From Caballeronia udeis (GTDB taxonomy: Bacteria; Pseudomonadota; Gammaproteobacteria; Burkholderiales; Burkholderiaceae): a stretch of 64,000 bases of DNA. The stretch covers positions 248,001 through 312,000 of the forward strand of contig NZ_FCOK02000001.1 in NCBI RefSeq assembly GCF_001544555.2, in the 5' to 3' direction. Position numbers and translations under genes: made by a program. The notes under the pieces are model-generated. The model was not told where the DNA came from, ran no database searches, and worked only from the letters and a program-made list of their open reading frames with translations. Shown here one piece after another: positions 36,903-46,401 of the stretch (positions are counted from its first letter, which is position 1; each line of letters opens with the position of its first letter).

Positions 36903-37805
36903 TTACGCCAGCGACTGCCCGGTCAACCGTTGCAGCGCTTCTTCGTACTTCTCGGCCGTTTTCGCGACCACATCGTCGGGCAGTTTCGGCGCCGGGGGCG
37001 TCTTGCCCCATGCTTGCGTTTCGAGCCAGTCGCGCACGAATTGCTTGTCGAACGACGGCGGGTTCGTGCCCACCTGATACCCGTCCGCCGGCCAGAAACG
37101 CGACGAATCCGCCGTCAGCACTTCGTCCATCAGAAACAGTTCGCCGCGCGTGTCCAGCCCGAATTCGAACTTCGTATCCGCGATGATGATGCCGCGCGTT
37201 GCCGCGTACTCGGCCGCTTCCTTGTACAGCTTGATCGAAATCTCGCGGATGGTGGCCGAGAGTTCCGTGCCAATCCGGCGTTCCATCTCATCGTAGGTGA
37301 TGTTTTCGTCGTGATGGCCCATTTCCGCCTTCGCTGCCGGCGTGAAAATCGGCTCGGGCAGCTTTTCGGCGTTCTTCAGGCCCGGCGGCAATGCCACGCC
37401 GCAGACCGAACCCGTGGCCTGATAGTCCTTCCAGCCGCTACCGGCCAGGTAACCGCGCACGACCGCTTCCACGAGGATTGGCTCCAGGCGCTTCACCACC
37501 ACGGCGCGGCCTTTGACCTGATCGGCTTCATCGGCGGCAACGACGGTTGCCGGATCAATGCCCGTATTGTGGTTCGGCACGATGTGCGAGAGCTTCGCGA
37601 ACCAGAAGTCGGCCATCTGGTTCAGAACACGGCCCTTGTTCGGAATGGGCTCGCCCATGATCACGTCGAACGCCGAGAGGCGGTCGGTGGTGACGATCAG
37701 GAGCTTGTCCTTGCCAACTGCGTAGTTGTCGCGGACCTTGCCGCGGCCAAGCAGGGGCAACGATTTCAGCGTGGATTCGTACAGCGGGGAATGTGAGGTG
37801 GACAT
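36903..37805 (-). CDS. purC: SAICAR synthase
   Basis: Joins aspartate to CAIR with ATP to give SAICAR; 300 residues in the Burkholderia/yeast-like long form. Motifs: [12 protein letters not shown] (P-loop like), [12 protein letters not shown] and [12 protein letters not shown] use the second of two close ATGs (37803-37805) since GGTAG precedes it by 6 bases; the first is at 37811. A strong terminator-type hairpin lies 50 bp upstream of the start, giving a possible attenuated leader. The 228-bp gap to purE holds only a small AGGCC/GGCCT hairpin. Confidence 0.95.
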   Translation of the reverse strand: MSTSHSPLYESTLKSLPLLGRGKVRDNYAVGKDKLLIVTTDRLSAFDVIMGEPIPNKGRVLNQMADFWFAKLSHIVPNHNTGIDPATVVAADEADQVKGRAVVVKRLEPILVEAVVRGYLAGSGWKDYQATGSVCGVALPPGLKNAEKLPEPIFTPAAKAEMGHHDENITYDEMERRIGTELSATIREISIKLYKEAAEYAATRGIIIADTKFEFGLDTRGELFLMDEVLTADSSRFWPADGYQVGTNPPSFDKQFVRDWLETQAWGKTPPAPKLPDDVVAKTAEKYEEALQRLTGQSLA

Positions 37806-38206
37806 CGTCATCTACCGGAAAAGTGCCGCAAATCAGGCTGAGAGAAAAAACCAACACGCCGTTCCCCGGAATTGCGGGAACGGCGGTTCGTGTCGGCTGG
37901 CCCTGTCAGGCGCCCGGGGTCAGCCTTTGCATTCATTCTGCGGTTTGATACCCGGCGCAAAACCGGGCGACAAGCGCGACTCACCTCTATTGTAAACGGG
38001 TCGGGCGGACGACTCGTTTTTGGTTCATCGACGGTGAGGCTGCAGACGAAACCGCCCGCTACGCCGTCGAGGATGGCCATCTCAAAAAAGGCCGTCCAGC
38101 GAGCCGTTCAAACGCCTGCCCCGGGCTTGTCAATCAACTTATGACCCAAGGCAGGCTGGCGCTGCAAGCCCGGTCAGACCGGGCCAAAGCGCTTATTTCA
38201 ACTTGC
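37806..38206 (-). promoter_or_regulatory. fba-purC spacer: promoter, about 140-nt leader and terminator
   Basis: Read on the minus strand from fba: a GCCCGG-TCTGA-CCGGGC hairpin about 20 nt after the fba stop, then a -10-like TACAAT (37989-37994, no good -35). A CCCGG-N7-CCGGG hairpin follows, and then a strong terminator (37844-37885), all before purC. The layout fits either a conditional purC leader or a small RNA of roughly 140 nt. No known riboswitch family is recognisable to me. Confidence 0.5.
37844..37885 (-). terminator. Rho-independent terminator upstream of purC
   Basis: Stem CGCCGTTCCC / GGGAACGGCG with a 9-base loop; on the minus strand it runs into GTGTTGGTTTTTTCTC. It either ends the fba transcript or regulates purC. 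Confidence 0.75.
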
Positions 38207-39271
38207 TTACCTGACGATTTGAGCCAGTTCGCCGGACTTGTACTTCTCGGCGATTTTATCGAGCGGGACCGGTTTGATCTTGCTCGCCTGGCCCTCGCAG
38301 CCGAATTGCATGTAGCGTTCGAAGCAAATCTTCTTTGCCGCCTCGCGGGCGGGTTTCAAGTAGTCGCGCGGATCGAATTTCGACGGATTTTCGCCGAAAT
38401 AGCGCCGAATTGCACCCGTTATTGCGAGACGCAGGTCGGTATCGATGTTCACCTTGCGAACGCCGTGACGGATGCCTTCCTGGATTTCCTCGACCGGCAC
38501 GCCATAGGTTTCCTTCATGTCGCCGCCGAATTCGCGGATTTCGGCCAGCAGATCTTGCGGCACCGACGACGATCCGTGCATCACCAGATGGGTGTTCGGG
38601 ATGCGTTGGTGGATTTCCTTGATGCGCTGGATGGCGAGGATATCGCCGGTCGGCTTCTTGGTGAATTTGTACGCACCGTGCGATGTGCCAATGGCGATAG
38701 CCAACGCGTCGCACTGGGTTTTCTTCACGAAGTCGGCGGCTTGTTCGACGTCAGTGAGCAACTGCTCGCGGGTCATGGTGCCTTCGGCGCCGTGACCGTC
38801 CTCCTTGTCGCCCTTCATGGTTTCGAGCGAGCCGAGCACACCGAGTTCGGCTTCCACCGTCACGCCAATGGAATGGGCTGCCTCGACCACTTTGCGCGAG
38901 ACGTCGACGTTGTATTCATACGATGCGACGCTTTTGCCGTCGGCTTCAAGCGAGCCGTCCATCATGACGCTGGTGAAACCGCTGCGGATGGCGGCCATGC
39001 AGACTGCGGGGGACTGCCCGTGGTCCTGGTGCATCACGACCGGGATATGGGGATATGACTCGACCGCTGCTTCAATCAAGTGACGCAGGAACGCTTCGCC
39101 GGCGTATTTCCGCGCGCCGGCGGAGGCCTGCATGATGACCGGTGCATTGACCTGGTCGGCAGCGGACATGATGGCTTGTACTTGCTCCAGGTTGTTGACG
39201 TTGAATGCTGGGAGTGCGTAGCCATTTTCAGCCGCGTGGTCCAGCAGTTGACGCATTGATACGAGAGGCAT
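38207..39271 (-). CDS. fba: Fructose-bisphosphate aldolase, class II
   Basis: Zn-dependent aldolase interconverting fructose 1,6-bisphosphate with DHAP and glyceraldehyde 3-phosphate. 354 residues, the length of the CbbA/type IIB proteobacterial form. It starts [20 protein letters not shown]; metal and substrate residues are in [21 protein letters not shown] and [13 protein letters not shown] preceded by CAAGGAGTTTTACCC, a strong RBS. Part of a glycolytic/purine stretch transcribed leftwards after pgk and pyk. Confidence 0.96.
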   Translation of the reverse strand: MPLVSMRQLLDHAAENGYALPAFNVNNLEQVQAIMSAADQVNAPVIMQASAGARKYAGEAFLRHLIEAAVESYPHIPVVMHQDHGQSPAVCMAAIRSGFTSVMMDGSLEADGKSVASYEYNVDVSRKVVEAAHSIGVTVEAELGVLGSLETMKGDKEDGHGAEGTMTREQLLTDVEQAADFVKKTQCDALAIAIGTSHGAYKFTKKPTGDILAIQRIKEIHQRIPNTHLVMHGSSSVPQDLLAEIREFGGDMKETYGVPVEEIQEGIRHGVRKVNIDTDLRLAITGAIRRYFGENPSKFDPRDYLKPAREAAKKICFERYMQFGCEGQASKIKPVPLDKIAEKYKSGELAQIVR

Positions 39272-39579
39272 GGGTAAAACTCCTTGAGATGGAACGAAGT
39301 CTTTTATTGGCTGTTTGCGGTGTTTTTGGTGTTTTGGGCATCGCCAGGTTTGTAATATTTTAGCCGGACCGATAGGAGCCCTATGTGCTCGTTCGCACCG
39401 GTGGCGGTTTTTTGGGGACGTTGGTAGGGCGAGGATGCGGCGGGGGCGAAGCTTGGGATGGTGGTATCGGCCGTAACAGCCGGCGTTAATGCCGGGTGGT
39501 CGGAGTCAATGCCGCGCTGCTACTGCTTGCCGCAGCGCTACGTCATCAACCCCGAGCCCCATTCCTTGTGCGAACAAAC
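39272..39579 (-). promoter_or_regulatory. pyk-fba spacer with likely fba promoter
   Basis: A 308-bp gap. A -10-like TAAAAT on the minus strand at 39357-39362 lies about 90 bp before fba; the -35 is not convincing. No gene and no clear terminator seen after pyk. Confidence 0.4.
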
Positions 39580-41016
39580 TTAAAACGGATCACCCACCCG
39601 CACAATCTTCATTGCGTTAGTCCCGCCGGCCTGCCCCATTGGCTCGCCGACAGTCAACACAACCATATCGCCGCGTGCGGCATATCCCTTCGATACAACC
39701 ACCTCCAGCGCCTGCTGAAGCGCGATATCGCGATCGGTGTTCGTATCCAGGTGCAACGACGTCACGTTCCGATAAAGCGCCATCGTCCGCTCACTGCCAA
39801 TGCGCGGCGTCAGCGCAAAAATGGGCACATGCGACCAGTGCCGCGACATCCACAACGCCGTCGCCCCCGACTCGGTCAAGGCAACAATCGCCTTCGCACC
39901 CAGGTGATAAGCCGTGAACAACGCACCCATTGCAATGGATTGATCAATCCGCGTGAACGTGCGATCAAGGAAATCCTTGTCAAGCTCGCTCTGCTCAGAC
40001 TTCTCGGCCTCCAGGCAAATGGCCGCCATGGTCTCGATCGTCGTCACCGGATACTTACCCGCCGCCGTCTCCGCCGACAACATCACTGCATCGGTACCGT
40101 CCAGCACCGCATTCGCCACGTCCGACACTTCAGCACGCGTGGGCACGGGCGCATGGATCATCGACTCCATCATCTGCGTAGCCGTGATCACGAACTTGTT
40201 CGACTCGCGCGCCATCCGGATCATCCGTTTCTGCAACGCCGGCACAGCCGCATTACCCACTTCCACCGCGAGATCACCACGCGCGACCATGATGCCGTCC
40301 GAAGCATCAAGAATGCCCTGCAACGCCGGAATGGCTTCCGCGCGCTCGATCTTCGCGATCATCTTCGGCTTGATGCCATAAGGCGCGCCCGCGATGTTCG
40401 CCAGTTGCCGCGCCATCTCCATGTCCGTAGCGTTCTTCGGAAACGACACTGCCACGAAATCCGCGCCGAGGGACATCGCCGTCTTGATGTCCTCCATGTC
40501 CTTCTCGGTCAACGCCGGCGCAGTCAGACCGCCGCCCTGCCGGTTGATGCCCTTGTTGTTCGAAAGGTCCCCGCCCACTTTCACCGTGGTGTGGATCTCT
40601 TCACCGATCACCCGAACCACGTCGAGCACGATCAGCCCGTCGTTCAACAACAGCACGTCGTTCGCGCGCAGGTCACGCGGCAAATCGGGGTAGTCCAGGC
40701 CAACACGTTCGTCATTGCCCAACTCACAACGGGCGTCGAGGATGAACGAATTGCCCGCAATCAACGTGACCTTGCCGTTTTCGAACTTGCCCACGCGAAT
40801 CTTCGGGCCTTGCAAATCGGCCATCAGCGCAACTTCACGGCCGCATTGCTTGGCGGCGTCGCGAACGTATTGCGCGCGCTGGCGATGGTCGTCGGCGGTG
40901 CCGTGCGAGAAGTTGAAGCGAACCACGTCGAGACCCGCCTGCATCATTTGCAGCAGGATCTCAGGGGTACTGGAAGCGGGGCCGATAGTGGCGACAATCT
41001 TTGTAGCGCGATGCAT
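39580..41016 (-). CDS. pyk: Pyruvate kinase
   Basis: Converts phosphoenolpyruvate and ADP to pyruvate and ATP. 478 residues from the ATG at 41014-41016, which follows GAGGAATTCC and gives the normal N-terminus MHRATKIVATIGPASSTPEI. Motifs: MADLQGPKIRVG, MIAKIERAEAIP (catalytic Lys) and DGIMVARGDLAVEVG. The same frame is open for another 145 codons upstream, starting 4 bp after the pgk stop (see separate entry), which the conserved start and RBS argue against using. Confidence 0.95.
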   Translation of the reverse strand: MHRATKIVATIGPASSTPEILLQMMQAGLDVVRFNFSHGTADDHRQRAQYVRDAAKQCGREVALMADLQGPKIRVGKFENGKVTLIAGNSFILDARCELGNDERVGLDYPDLPRDLRANDVLLLNDGLIVLDVVRVIGEEIHTTVKVGGDLSNNKGINRQGGGLTAPALTEKDMEDIKTAMSLGADFVAVSFPKNATDMEMARQLANIAGAPYGIKPKMIAKIERAEAIPALQGILDASDGIMVARGDLAVEVGNAAVPALQKRMIRMARESNKFVITATQMMESMIHAPVPTRAEVSDVANAVLDGTDAVMLSAETAAGKYPVTTIETMAAICLEAEKSEQSELDKDFLDRTFTRIDQSIAMGALFTAYHLGAKAIVALTESGATALWMSRHWSHVPIFALTPRIGSERTMALYRNVTSLHLDTNTDRDIALQQALEVVVSKGYAARGDMVVLTVGEPMGQAGGTNAMKIVRVGDPF

Positions 41017-41455
41017 GGAATTCCTCGTCTGGGTGGTATCGCCTGAAACAGCGCTGCGAGTACGGTGTGCCGACGGGGATGAAAATGTCTCCGCCTGCGA
41101 ACGCGCGCCGGCTCGAGCCGGCGTCGCTTTGTGATGGCTATTCGATATCTGCCCGGCGACCGGAATCAGCGACGCACTCGCGCCGCCAATCATGACCGCC
41201 GCTTCCTTGCTAATTACCTTCCTTCTTTCCTGCTTTAAATTCGAGCCACGCCGGGCCGGCGCCGCAGCGGCACGCTTCGACTTGGCCGGTGCGCGAGCGG
41301 GGCCGGGCTCAGGTTTCACCCCGACCGCCACCCTCGATCCAATTTCGGCCGCCACCGATAAACCAGCGTCAGCAGCCAACTCTTCTTTATCTGCAGCAAC
41401 TTCAGCAACTACGGACTCGGGACGATTGCTCTTCGACGTGGCTCGTTTCATGGGC
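41017..41455 (-). other. Open in-frame region between pgk and pyk, Ala/Lys/Arg-rich
   Basis: An ATG at 41449-41451, 4 bases after the pgk TGA, opens 145 codons in frame with pyk and without a stop. The translated sequence is low-complexity (ARAPAKSKRAAAAPARRGS) and histone H1-like in composition at first, then hydrophobic (VMIGGASASLIPVAG). It could be an N-terminal extension of pyruvate kinase, a coupled small protein with programmed continuation, or chance. No RBS is visible beyond the end of pgk. Confidence 0.35.
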
Positions 41456-42646
41456 TCAGGCCCGCGATTCGAGCACTTCTACTGCCGGCAAGGTCTTGCC
41501 TTCCAAAAACTCCAGGAACGCACCGCCGCCAGTCGAGATATAGCTGATCTTGTCGTGGATGCCGTACTTCTGGATGGCCGCGAGCGTGTCGCCGCCGCCT
41601 GCGATTGAAAACGCCGATGAGTTCGCAATTGCATCCGCCAACGTCTTTGTACCGTTGCCGAACTGGTCGAATTCGAACACGCCGACCGGCCCGTTCCACA
41701 CGATCGTGCCGGCCTTCTCCAGCTGCGCAGCAAGCGCCTTGGCGGTGTCCGGACCGATATCGAGGATCAGATCGTCGTCCTGCACCTGATCCACGGCTTT
41801 CGTTTCAGCCTTGGCCGTCGCGGTGAATTCCTTCGCGGTCACGACGTCGCTCGGGATAGGCACCGACGCGCCACGCGCCCGCGCTTCGCTGATGATGGTC
41901 TTGGCTTCATCGACGAGATCCTTCTCCGCCAGCGACTTGCCGATCTTCAACCCCGACGCGAGCATGAACGTATTGGCAATGCCGCCGCCCACGATCAGCT
42001 GATCCACCTTCTCCGCGAGCGACTTGAGGATGGTGAGTTTCGTCGATACCTTCGATCCCGCGACAATGGCGACCAGCGGGCGCTTCGGCTCGCCAAGCGC
42101 CTTGCCCAATGCATCCAGTTCAGCGGCGAGCAGCGGGCCGGCGCACGCCACGGGCGCGTATTTCGCGATGCCGTGGGTGGTCGCTTCCGCTCGATGCGCG
42201 GTGCCGAACGCGTCGTTCACATAGATATCGCAGAGTTTTGCGAGCTTCTGTGACAGCGCGTCGTCGTTCTTCTTCTCGCCCTTGTTGCAGCGGCAGTTCT
42301 CGAGCAGCACGACCTGACCCGGCTGAACCTGCACGCCGTCAACCCAGTCGGCGATCAGCGGCACATCGCGGCCGAGCAATTCGCCGAGGCGTTTGGCCAC
42401 CGGCGCAAGCGAGTCTTCAGACTTGAACTGCCCTTCCGTCGGGCGGCCCAGGTGAGACGTGACCATCACGGCGGCGCCCGCTGCCAGCGCTTGTTGAATC
42501 GCCGGTACCGAGGCGCGCACGCGCGTGTCTTCGGTGATGTTGCCCTGATCATCTTGCGGGACGTTGAGGTCGGCACGAATGAAAACACGTTTGCCGGATA
42601 CTTTGCCTTCGGCGATCAGATCGGTGAAACGCAGTACTTTCGTCAT
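41456..42646 (-). CDS. pgk: Phosphoglycerate kinase
   Basis: Transfers phosphate from 1,3-bisphosphoglycerate to ADP; 396 residues, standard length. Motifs: [38 protein letters not shown] and the C-terminal GGGDTLAAI nucleotide loop. The ATG at 42644-42646 gives the conserved N-terminus [10 protein letters not shown]. The RBS is weak. Upstream is an unusually long leader (see spacer). Confidence 0.95.
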   Translation of the reverse strand: MTKVLRFTDLIAEGKVSGKRVFIRADLNVPQDDQGNITEDTRVRASVPAIQQALAAGAAVMVTSHLGRPTEGQFKSEDSLAPVAKRLGELLGRDVPLIADWVDGVQVQPGQVVLLENCRCNKGEKKNDDALSQKLAKLCDIYVNDAFGTAHRAEATTHGIAKYAPVACAGPLLAAELDALGKALGEPKRPLVAIVAGSKVSTKLTILKSLAEKVDQLIVGGGIANTFMLASGLKIGKSLAEKDLVDEAKTIISEARARGASVPIPSDVVTAKEFTATAKAETKAVDQVQDDDLILDIGPDTAKALAAQLEKAGTIVWNGPVGVFEFDQFGNGTKTLADAIANSSAFSIAGGGDTLAAIQKYGIHDKISYISTGGGAFLEFLEGKTLPAVEVLESRA

Positions 42647-43107
42647 GGGAGTCAGCGTGTGAGCGGTAATTGGAAAGCGGTTCGGGCGAGTTACATCTGC
42701 GAACCCTGGTCTCATGCCAGCGGGCTCAAGAGGATCGCTACGGGGAAATCGAAGTGCTCAGGATCATTCCGGTATCAAGCCGGCGTGCGTGCAACGTCAC
42801 AAGGCGGCCAGCGCCACGCGAAAGATTTGAACGAGCAAGGTAATTCGGAGGCGACGAAACAAGGCGTGCCGCGCCTTTCGCCAAAGACCTGGAGGCCCAG
42901 GCGACGAGGCGTTGCAGAGGAGAATGGAGCGAGTGAAGCTGGTGCGCGGTGACTGCCGGATACACGTTTCGACCTCATTCGATACGACAGCGAGAGCGCC
43001 ATTTTAACCGATACCCATGCCCGCCCGACGCTGGAAACGCAAATCCCCGGGATTCGGAAACAGCGATTTTGCGGTGCGTGGCATGACGCACCGCAACAAA
43101 ATCGAGC
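42647..43107 (-). promoter_or_regulatory. azlD-pgk spacer with likely pgk promoter and long leader
   Basis: A -10-like TAAAAT at 43011-43016 (minus strand) would give pgk a leader of about 355 nt. A 75-codon open frame inside it is Ser/Arg-rich, has no RBS and no recognisable family, so I do not call it. No other structure seen apart from the hairpin after azlD. Confidence 0.4.
43071..43094 (-). terminator. Hairpin terminator after azlCD
   Basis: GCGGTGCGT-GGCATG-ACGCACCGC, a perfect 9-bp stem 13 bp after the azlD stop, flanked by TTTT and AAAA tracts. No long T-run follows on the minus strand, so efficiency is uncertain. Confidence 0.55.
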
Positions 43108-43431
43108 TCAGGCGAACAGCCGCAACACTGTGAAGACGATCATGCCGACGACGATCGTCCCGAGCATTCCCCGACGCCAGAGAAACCAGGCGAGACCGCA
43201 CAGGGACGCGTAGAGCGCGTGATTCGAGAAAGCGATCGACAGGCCGTCCGGCGTGGTGAGCAAGTCAGGCACGACGACCGAGACAAGCGCCGCCGCCGGC
43301 GCGTAGCGCAGCGCGCGCTGCACGCGCTCGGGCAGGATCATGCGCTCGCCGCCCATCAGGAACAGCGCGCGCGTGATGCCGGTGATCAGCGCCATGCCTG
43401 CTATGGCCAGCCAGACTTGAGCGGCGCTCAT
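43108..43431 (-). CDS. azlD: AzlD-family branched-chain amino acid exporter subunit
   Basis: A 107-residue protein with about four membrane helices, the small subunit of AzlCD exporters (branched-chain amino acids and analogues such as azaleucine). The family segments GITRALFLMGG, RYAPAAALVSVVVPDLL and the C-terminal VVGMIVFTVLRL are visible. Its ATG overlaps the azlC stop by four bases. Confidence 0.9.
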   Translation of the reverse strand: MSAAQVWLAIAGMALITGITRALFLMGGERMILPERVQRALRYAPAAALVSVVVPDLLTTPDGLSIAFSNHALYASLCGLAWFLWRRGMLGTIVVGMIVFTVLRLFA

Positions 43432-44276
43432 CGCGCGCTCCGGGTGGCCTTGGGGCTGACCGGCGATTTGTCGAGATCGGATGGGGGATTCTTCAGTGGC
43501 TCGGCGTCGGAGAGACGGGCCACGGGGGTTTCCGAACGCCTTGCCGCGCCGATGGTCTTGCGCCCTGCGCCCATCTTCTCGGCCATGAGATCGGCGAAGG
43601 TGCCGGCGAGCAGCGCCGCCGCTACTGCGAGCGGTAATGAAAGCCGGTACGGCAGGTCGAGCGTCACCAATGCAATGACGCTTGCCACGCCGACAGCCGC
43701 CAACGTGGAGCGCGTGGCGATAGCCGAGACGATCAGCGGAATCAGCGCCAGCGTGCCGGCGAGTTCGAGGCCCCAGTTATCGGGGAAAAGACTGGCGAGC
43801 AGGATGCCCGCGATGGACGACACTTGCCACGAGGACCAGCTCGTCGCCGCCATGCCCCAGAAAAACGCCTCCTTCCCAGGCTGATAGCCGGTCTGGAAAT
43901 TACGCTTCTGGAACATCAGGTAAATGATGTCGCCATTGAAATAACCGAGCACCAGCCGGCGGCGCAGCGGCAAATAGGCGAAATGAGGCGCAAGCCCCGC
44001 GCTGAAAATGACGAACCGCAGGTTGACCATCGCGGCGGTCAGCAGGATGGTCCAGAGCGGCAGCTTCGCGGCGAACAACGGCAGCACGGCGAGTTGCGAC
44101 GATCCCGCGTAGGCCGCGAGCGACATGCCGAGCGCCTGCGGCACGGTCAGCACGGACTTGGCCATCGCGATGCCTGTGACAAGACCCCACGAGAACGTGG
44201 CCGGAACCGCCGGAGAGAGGGTTTTGACGCCATCGAGAAATGCGCGTCGGTTGAGGTCTGACAGCCGGTCGAACAT
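43428..44276 (-). CDS. azlC: AzlC-family branched-chain amino acid exporter subunit
   Basis: A 282-residue inner-membrane protein with about five to six helices (PTFSWGLVTGIAM-like opening, GSSQLAVLPLFA, VNLRFVIFSAGLAPHF). I use the ATG at 44274-44276 (MFDRLSDLNRRAFLDG); the longer frame adds a Pro-rich stretch. A cytoplasmic hydrophilic tail of about 50 residues follows the last helix. Works with AzlD. The divergent ilvE gene is also in branched-chain amino acid metabolism, a sensible pairing. Confidence 0.9.
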   Translation of the reverse strand: MFDRLSDLNRRAFLDGVKTLSPAVPATFSWGLVTGIAMAKSVLTVPQALGMSLAAYAGSSQLAVLPLFAAKLPLWTILLTAAMVNLRFVIFSAGLAPHFAYLPLRRRLVLGYFNGDIIYLMFQKRNFQTGYQPGKEAFFWGMAATSWSSWQVSSIAGILLASLFPDNWGLELAGTLALIPLIVSAIATRSTLAAVGVASVIALVTLDLPYRLSLPLAVAAALLAGTFADLMAEKMGAGRKTIGAARRSETPVARLSDAEPLKNPPSDLDKSPVSPKATRSAR

Positions 44277-44872
44277 GGAGATTGGTGCGAGTCGCGGTGT
44301 GCTTGTGCGGTTGAGCGGCGGAATCCGGCGAAGAACGGGCAAGAGCAGACAAGAGCCGGACGATTGGCGCGGACCGAGCCTGACTCATTAACCATGAATC
44401 GCTCACCAAAACGACCCGAAACCACCGCGCCGAGCCTTGAATCACGGCCTGTCATCACGCCGTATCAAGCCAACCGATCCGCATGGCGGGCTTTCAGGTG
44501 TTCCTCACGGTTTGCTTTCGAACCGCAACTTTGACTGCGCCCTGAGCACGTCGCGTAACGGCGAAAGGTGAATTATAGCGTCGTGAAAGCCGCCAAATGG
44601 CCGACGGCGCCCATTTTTTGATCGAAAAGACGCTAAAATAACGGTCTTTGGCCGCCCGGCCGTTTGCCGGTTTTGCGCTGGAATCCCGTGCCCCGCGCGC
44701 TGTCTTCGAACCAGCGCGACGGCTGGGAACAAGGCGCAGAAGGCCCGTTGTCATCGCCATGCCGGTTAAGCGGGCGAAAGACGCGGGCAGGAAAACTGGC
44801 AAGCTAGCGGGATTCGCTGGCGCAATCCGGCGGTCCACTCAATATCTGCACACAACTCGCCAGGAGAATCGT
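44277..44872. promoter_or_regulatory. Divergent spacer azlC-ilvE
   Basis: A 596-bp gap. A -10-like TAAAAT at 44634-44639 lies about 235 bp before ilvE. The last 225 bp are open in frame with ilvE but lack a start with RBS and a protein-like sequence. I see no leader peptide rich in branched-chain residues and no other structure. Confidence 0.4.
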
Positions 44873-45796
44873 ATGTCAATGGCCGACCGCGACGGCAAGA
44901 TCTGGATGGATGGCAAGCTGATCGACTGGCGCGACGCCAACATCCACGTGCTCACCCACACGCTGCACTACGGCATGGGCGTTTTTGAAGGCGTGCGCGC
45001 CTACAAGACCGGCAACGGCACGTCGATCTTCCGTCTGAAAGACCACACCAAGCGCCTGCTCAACTCCGCCAAGATTTTCCAGATGGAAGTGCCGTTCGAC
45101 CACGCTACGCTCGAAGCCGCGCAGCTCGAAGTGGTCAGCGTGAACAAGCTGGAATCCTGCTATATCCGCCCGATCATCTGGGTGGGATCGGAGAAGCTGG
45201 GGGTATCGGCTAAAGGCAACACCATTCACGTCGCGATCGCCGCGTGGCCGTGGGGCGCCTATCTCGGCGACGACGGTCTGGCGAAGGGCATCCGCGTGAA
45301 GACATCGTCGTTCACGCGCCATCATGTGAACGTCTCCATGGTCCGAGCCAAGGCGTCGGGCTGGTACGTGAACTCGATCCTGGCAAACCAGGAAGCCATC
45401 ACCGACGGTTACGACGAAGCGCTGCTGCTCGACGTGGACGGCTACGTGTCCGAAGGCTCCGGCGAAAACTTCTTCCTGGTGAACAACGGCAAGCTGTACA
45501 CGCCGGACCTGGCTTCGTGCCTGGACGGCATCACGCGCGACACCGTCATCACGCTGGCACGCGACTTCGGCATTCCGGTGATCGAAAAGCGCATCACCCG
45601 CGACGAGGTCTACACCTGCGACGAAGCGTTTTTCACCGGCACGGCCGCTGAAGTCACGCCGATCCGCGAGCTGGACAATCGCACTATCGGCGAAGGCAAG
45701 CGTGGCCCGATCACCGAGAAGCTGCAAAGCGCATTCTTCGATATCGTGAGCGGCAAGAACGAAAAGTACGCCGGTTGGCTTGCGCAGGTTAAGTAA
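44873..45796 (+). CDS. ilvE: Branched-chain amino acid aminotransferase
   Basis: PLP-dependent class IV transaminase, last step of Leu, Ile and Val synthesis; 307 residues. Motifs: WMDGKLIDWRDANIHVLTHTLHYGMGVFEGVRAY, SSFTRHHVNVSMVRAKASGWYVNSI in shortened form around the PLP-binding Lys (VRAKASG), and EGSGENFFLV. The ATG at 44873 has CAGGAG 6 bases upstream; a second ATG two codons later is also possible. Followed by the zinc-finger gene. Confidence 0.95.
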   Translation: MSMADRDGKIWMDGKLIDWRDANIHVLTHTLHYGMGVFEGVRAYKTGNGTSIFRLKDHTKRLLNSAKIFQMEVPFDHATLEAAQLEVVSVNKLESCYIRPIIWVGSEKLGVSAKGNTIHVAIAAWPWGAYLGDDGLAKGIRVKTSSFTRHHVNVSMVRAKASGWYVNSILANQEAITDGYDEALLLDVDGYVSEGSGENFFLVNNGKLYTPDLASCLDGITRDTVITLARDFGIPVIEKRITRDEVYTCDEAFFTGTAAEVTPIRELDNRTIGEGKRGPITEKLQSAFFDIVSGKNEKYAGWLAQVK

Positions 45797-45935
45797 CCGA
45801 GCTTAGGTATCTTAAGGCGCAACCCGACGCATGACGTGCAGCGGTGAGCCGGGTTTTCCGGTTCTCCGGGTCTGAATACCGGACTCGAAAAACCAGGCTC
45901 GCCGCTTCCCCAGACTAGAACGAACGAGATTCCTC

Positions 45936-46130
45936 ATGAGCGAACTGAAGGAAATGCCGCTGGTCCAGTTGTCGGCGAAAGATCTGCCGGCGTTCTGCCC
46001 GAACCCGAACATGCCGCGCTGGAGCACGCATCCGCGCGTTTTCCTCGACATTACCCACGGCGAAGCGCGTTGCCCGTATTGCGGGACGCGCTACAAGCTG
46101 AAAGACGGCGAAACGGTCAAGGGTCATTGA
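45936..46130 (+). CDS. CHCC-type zinc-finger domain protein
   Basis: A 64-residue protein of the zf-CHCC family related to the NDUFS6 subunit of mitochondrial complex I. Ligands Cys21, His32/His41 region and CPYCGTRY (two Cys) are visible. Bacterial function is unknown. It sits between ilvE and waaF on the same strand, a conserved order in Burkholderia from memory, and is followed by a terminator. Confidence 0.88.
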   Translation: MSELKEMPLVQLSAKDLPAFCPNPNMPRWSTHPRVFLDITHGEARCPYCGTRYKLKDGETVKGH

Positions 46131-46147
46131 ATCTTCGTCTTCGCGAA

Positions 46148-46187
46148 GAAAGCGGCCGGCGGCCTGAGCTACACGGCCCGCTTTTTT
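46148..46187 (+). terminator. Rho-independent terminator after the zinc-finger gene
   Basis: AAAGCGG-CCG on the left pairs with CGG-CCCGCTTT on the right with one bulge, followed by TTTT. Confidence 0.7.
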
Positions 46188-46401
46188 CCGTGGTCACTAG
46201 CCATGTTGTTCCGCAACCAGCCGATGCTGCAGCCGATCCCGTTGAACACCACGCTCCGGCCGCGCTCGGCGCCTTGACAGCACAACACGTCGCGCCTCGA
46301 CGCCGGACATGCCGGGTGCCGGGCGCTCCCACCCCCATGGCAACAACGCGCCCGCCTGCATGGCGTGAGCTGCGTTATTTTTGAGACTGGAACTTACATA
46401 G

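Noticed and set aside
39496-41046. 516-codon plus-strand open frame opposite pyk
   Set aside because: Antisense of a conserved glycolytic gene; composition is not protein-like.
42775-43002. 75-codon minus-strand frame in the pgk leader
   Set aside because: Ser/Arg-rich, starts at the likely transcription start with no RBS, no recognisable family.
44648-44872. In-frame upstream extension of ilvE
   Set aside because: No start codon with RBS; the internal ATG has a good RBS and gives the conserved N-terminus.
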